This document shows, one piece after another, positions 62,572 through 64,000 of a DNA stretch of 64,000 nt. The DNA comes from Galbibacter mesophilus (GTDB taxonomy: Bacteria; Bacteroidota; Bacteroidia; Flavobacteriales; Flavobacteriaceae). The notes under the pieces are model-generated. The model was given only the letters and a program-made list of their open reading frames with translations, searched no databases and was not told where the DNA came from. The position numbers and the translations under genes were made by a program. The stretch's first letter is position 1. Each line of letters begins with the position of its first letter. The stretch is from NCBI RefSeq assembly GCF_023721415.1, contig NZ_JAMQVC010000002.1, positions 248,001 through 312,000 on the forward strand, read 5' to 3'.

Positions 62572-63267
62572 TTGAAAAAGAAGAAGAGCGATTTAAAGGA
62601 TACCTCTATTGATGAAAAGCAAAGTTTAGGTACCCAAACCATGCGTAAGGCAGATGAATTCTTTTTTACCAGATTACAGTACGAATCTGGAGATTGGGAT
62701 GTAGATCAGCGTATGCCTTCCAATGTTTTAAATTCGTTGGTGGAATACACCACGCTTCCAGTTGATACCAAAGAAAACATTATTTCACTAAGCAGCGACG
62801 ACATCTACAATTGTCCGTTTTGCTATATATCCGGACATAAATTGGTGCAATTCACCGCCAAAGAGCAAGAAAACTTTAAAAATTATGTCAATAATGGCGG
62901 TTTCGTATTTGCCGATGATTGCAATCATGATATTGATGGTCTTTTCGCCAAATCTTTTGAACGGCAAATGGCAGAAATCTTTGGAGCCGATGCATTGAAA
63001 AAAATTCCTAACGATCACGAAATTTACAATGCTTTTTTCTCTTTTGAAGACGGCCCGCCAACAACTTCTCAGGAATTAAATGGTTGGGGAGATGATTTGG
63101 TACATGATTACCTGAAAGCCATCGAAATTAACGGAAGAATCGGTGTCCTGTATAGCAATAAAGACTATGGATGCGAATGGGATTACGACTTCAGGAATAA
63201 AAGATGGTACAAAAAAGACAACACCAAATTTGCCGTAAATATTGTAATGTACGCGCTTACATCGTAA
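62572..63267 (+). CDS. DUF4159-domain protein
   Basis: A 231-residue protein of the DUF4159 family, often next to MoxR/Bat genes in Bacteroidota. Segments FFFTRLQYESGDWDVDQRMP, SSDDIYNCPFCYISGHKL, NYVNNGGFVFADDCNHDID and GRIGVLYSNKDYGCEW are as expected (the last two resemble the GATase-like/ThuA core). The frame opens with TTG at 62572; no in-frame ATG occurs before residue 24. An ATG frame at 62561 is closed by an early TGA, so the true start is unclear. The moxR start follows by 19 bases. Confidence 0.8.
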   Translation: MKKKKSDLKDTSIDEKQSLGTQTMRKADEFFFTRLQYESGDWDVDQRMPSNVLNSLVEYTTLPVDTKENIISLSSDDIYNCPFCYISGHKLVQFTAKEQENFKNYVNNGGFVFADDCNHDIDGLFAKSFERQMAEIFGADALKKIPNDHEIYNAFFSFEDGPPTTSQELNGWGDDLVHDYLKAIEINGRIGVLYSNKDYGCEWDYDFRNKRWYKKDNTKFAVNIVMYALTS

Positions 63268-63286
63268 AGTGATTAAAAAGAACTAA

Positions 63287-64000
63287 ATGAGCAAAGAATT
63301 AGTAGCCTTAGAAAAAGAAATAAACACGCTTACCGCAAAGCTTGAAAGCTTAAAGAAAGAAATTGGGAAAATTATTGTAGGTCAGGAAGAAACCGTAGAG
63401 TTATTGCTTACCGCACTGCTAGCGGGTGGACATGCACTATTGGAAGGGGTTCCTGGACTAGCAAAAACATTAATGATAAGAACTTTATCCCAAGCGATTG
63501 ATTTAAAATTTAAGCGTATTCAATTCACACCCGATCTAATGCCATCGGATATTATTGGGACAGAGATATTGGAGGAAGACCATACAACAGGCAGAAAGTT
63601 TTTCGAATTTAATAAAGGCCCCATTTTCGCTAACATCATATTGGCGGATGAAATAAACAGGACTCCGCCCAAAACGCAAGCAGCGCTTCTAGAGGCGATG
63701 CAAGAGTTTGAAGTTACATATTCGGGTAAAACGTATGAGCTGGAAAGGCCATTTTTCATTCTGGCAACCCAGAATCCCATCGAGCAATCGGGAACGTTTC
63801 CTTTGCCGGAGGCGCAACAGGACCGGTTTTTATTGTATTTAAAAATTGGATACCCTTCACCTTCCGAAGAAATAGATATTTTAAAATTCACCACAGGGAA
63901 AAAATCAGTTTCTATTCAGCCTATTCTTACGGGGGCAGAATTAACTCGACTCCAAACACTTGTTCGTGAAGTTCCCATTAGCGACGATTTAATTGAATAT
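63287..64000 (+). CDS. moxR: MoxR-family AAA+ ATPase (5' part)
   Basis: The first 238 codons of a MoxR-type ATPase, running off the right edge. N-terminal coiled segment MSKELVALEKEINTL, then IVGQEETVELLLTALLAGGH, Walker A GVPGLAKT (54-61), FTPDLMPSDIIGT, Walker B IILADEINRTPPKTQAALLEAMQE, and FILATQNPIEQSGTFPLPEAQQDRFLLYL. MoxR ATPases cooperate with vWA proteins; in Bacteroidota DUF58 and BatA/B genes often follow downstream, so the neighbouring sequence to the right is likely a Bat operon. Confidence 0.95.
   Translation, partial: MSKELVALEKEINTLTAKLESLKKEIGKIIVGQEETVELLLTALLAGGHALLEGVPGLAKTLMIRTLSQAIDLKFKRIQFTPDLMPSDIIGTEILEEDHTTGRKFFEFNKGPIFANIILADEINRTPPKTQAALLEAMQEFEVTYSGKTYELERPFFILATQNPIEQSGTFPLPEAQQDRFLLYLKIGYPSPSEEIDILKFTTGKKSVSIQPILTGAELTRLQTLVREVPISDDLIEY

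Overview
The window is an AT-rich chromosomal segment of a bacterium in the Flavobacteriaceae (Bacteroidota); I cannot resolve the genus. The signs are: genes without clear Shine-Dalgarno sequences, promoter -7 elements of the TAnnTTTG type (at hisL, the helicase gene, tetR and cysE), a short primary sigma factor without region 1.1, a YtxJ-type bacilliredoxin, BatA and DUF4159/MoxR gene clusters, and many SPII lipoproteins with Cys near residues 17-22. The content is mostly core and housekeeping. I see no prophage, insertion sequence, CRISPR array, rRNA or tRNA.

Layout. 1-13.8 kb: the 5' end of a Gly-Pro-rich lipoprotein gene, an alpha/beta hydrolase, a glycogen branching enzyme/GH31 glucosidase pair, an M48 lipoprotein protease, a UMF1-type MFS transporter facing a TetR regulator, clpB with its terminator and a paired operator-like repeat, a bacilliredoxin plus GNAT pair, and fumarylacetoacetase. 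14-19.5 kb: glyA, a DUF3124 lipoprotein, a secreted heparinase II/III-like lyase, a membrane-anchored helix-hairpin-helix protein and an OmpA-like coiled-coil protein. 19.7-27.9 kb: a complete histidine operon, leader-hisG-D-C-B-H-(four-helix-bundle gene)-A-(PhnA-domain gene)-F-IE. 28-37 kb: corA, a cysE-cysM-tauE cluster, DUF2461, small lipoprotein and GNAT genes, a succinate-semialdehyde-type dehydrogenase and DUF72. 37-42.3 kb: MscS channel, class A PBP, primary sigma factor and FKBP isomerase. 42.5-52.4 kb: SF2 helicase, vWA lipoprotein, GH130-like glycosidase, a hydrolase/membrane protein/pseudo-dihydroorotase/BatA run, and an orphan NERD nuclease-like gene. 52.5-64 kb: S10 carboxypeptidase, diheme peroxidase, PhoX-like lipoprotein, TIGR02757, a LolD-like ATPase, then tldD-tldE-DUF4159-moxR running off the end.

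The most notable element is a textbook-style transcription attenuator in front of hisG. An 18-codon leader peptide with five His codons is followed by a 14-bp terminator hairpin. A 1:2 pairing and a competing 11-bp 2:3 antiterminator can both be drawn by hand from the bases, and a good flavobacterial promoter lies just upstream. The his operon also carries a four-helix-bundle (S23-like) gene bracketed by two inverted arrays of 7-bp repeats. The left array supplies the last codons and stop of hisH, and a third array of the same heptamer family follows corA. A second notable item is a dihydroorotase-family protein that has lost four of the six metal-ligand residues.

Starts were moved inward from the longest frame where the N-terminal extension is not protein-like; each case is stated. 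Family names rest on motifs read by eye, not on database searches.
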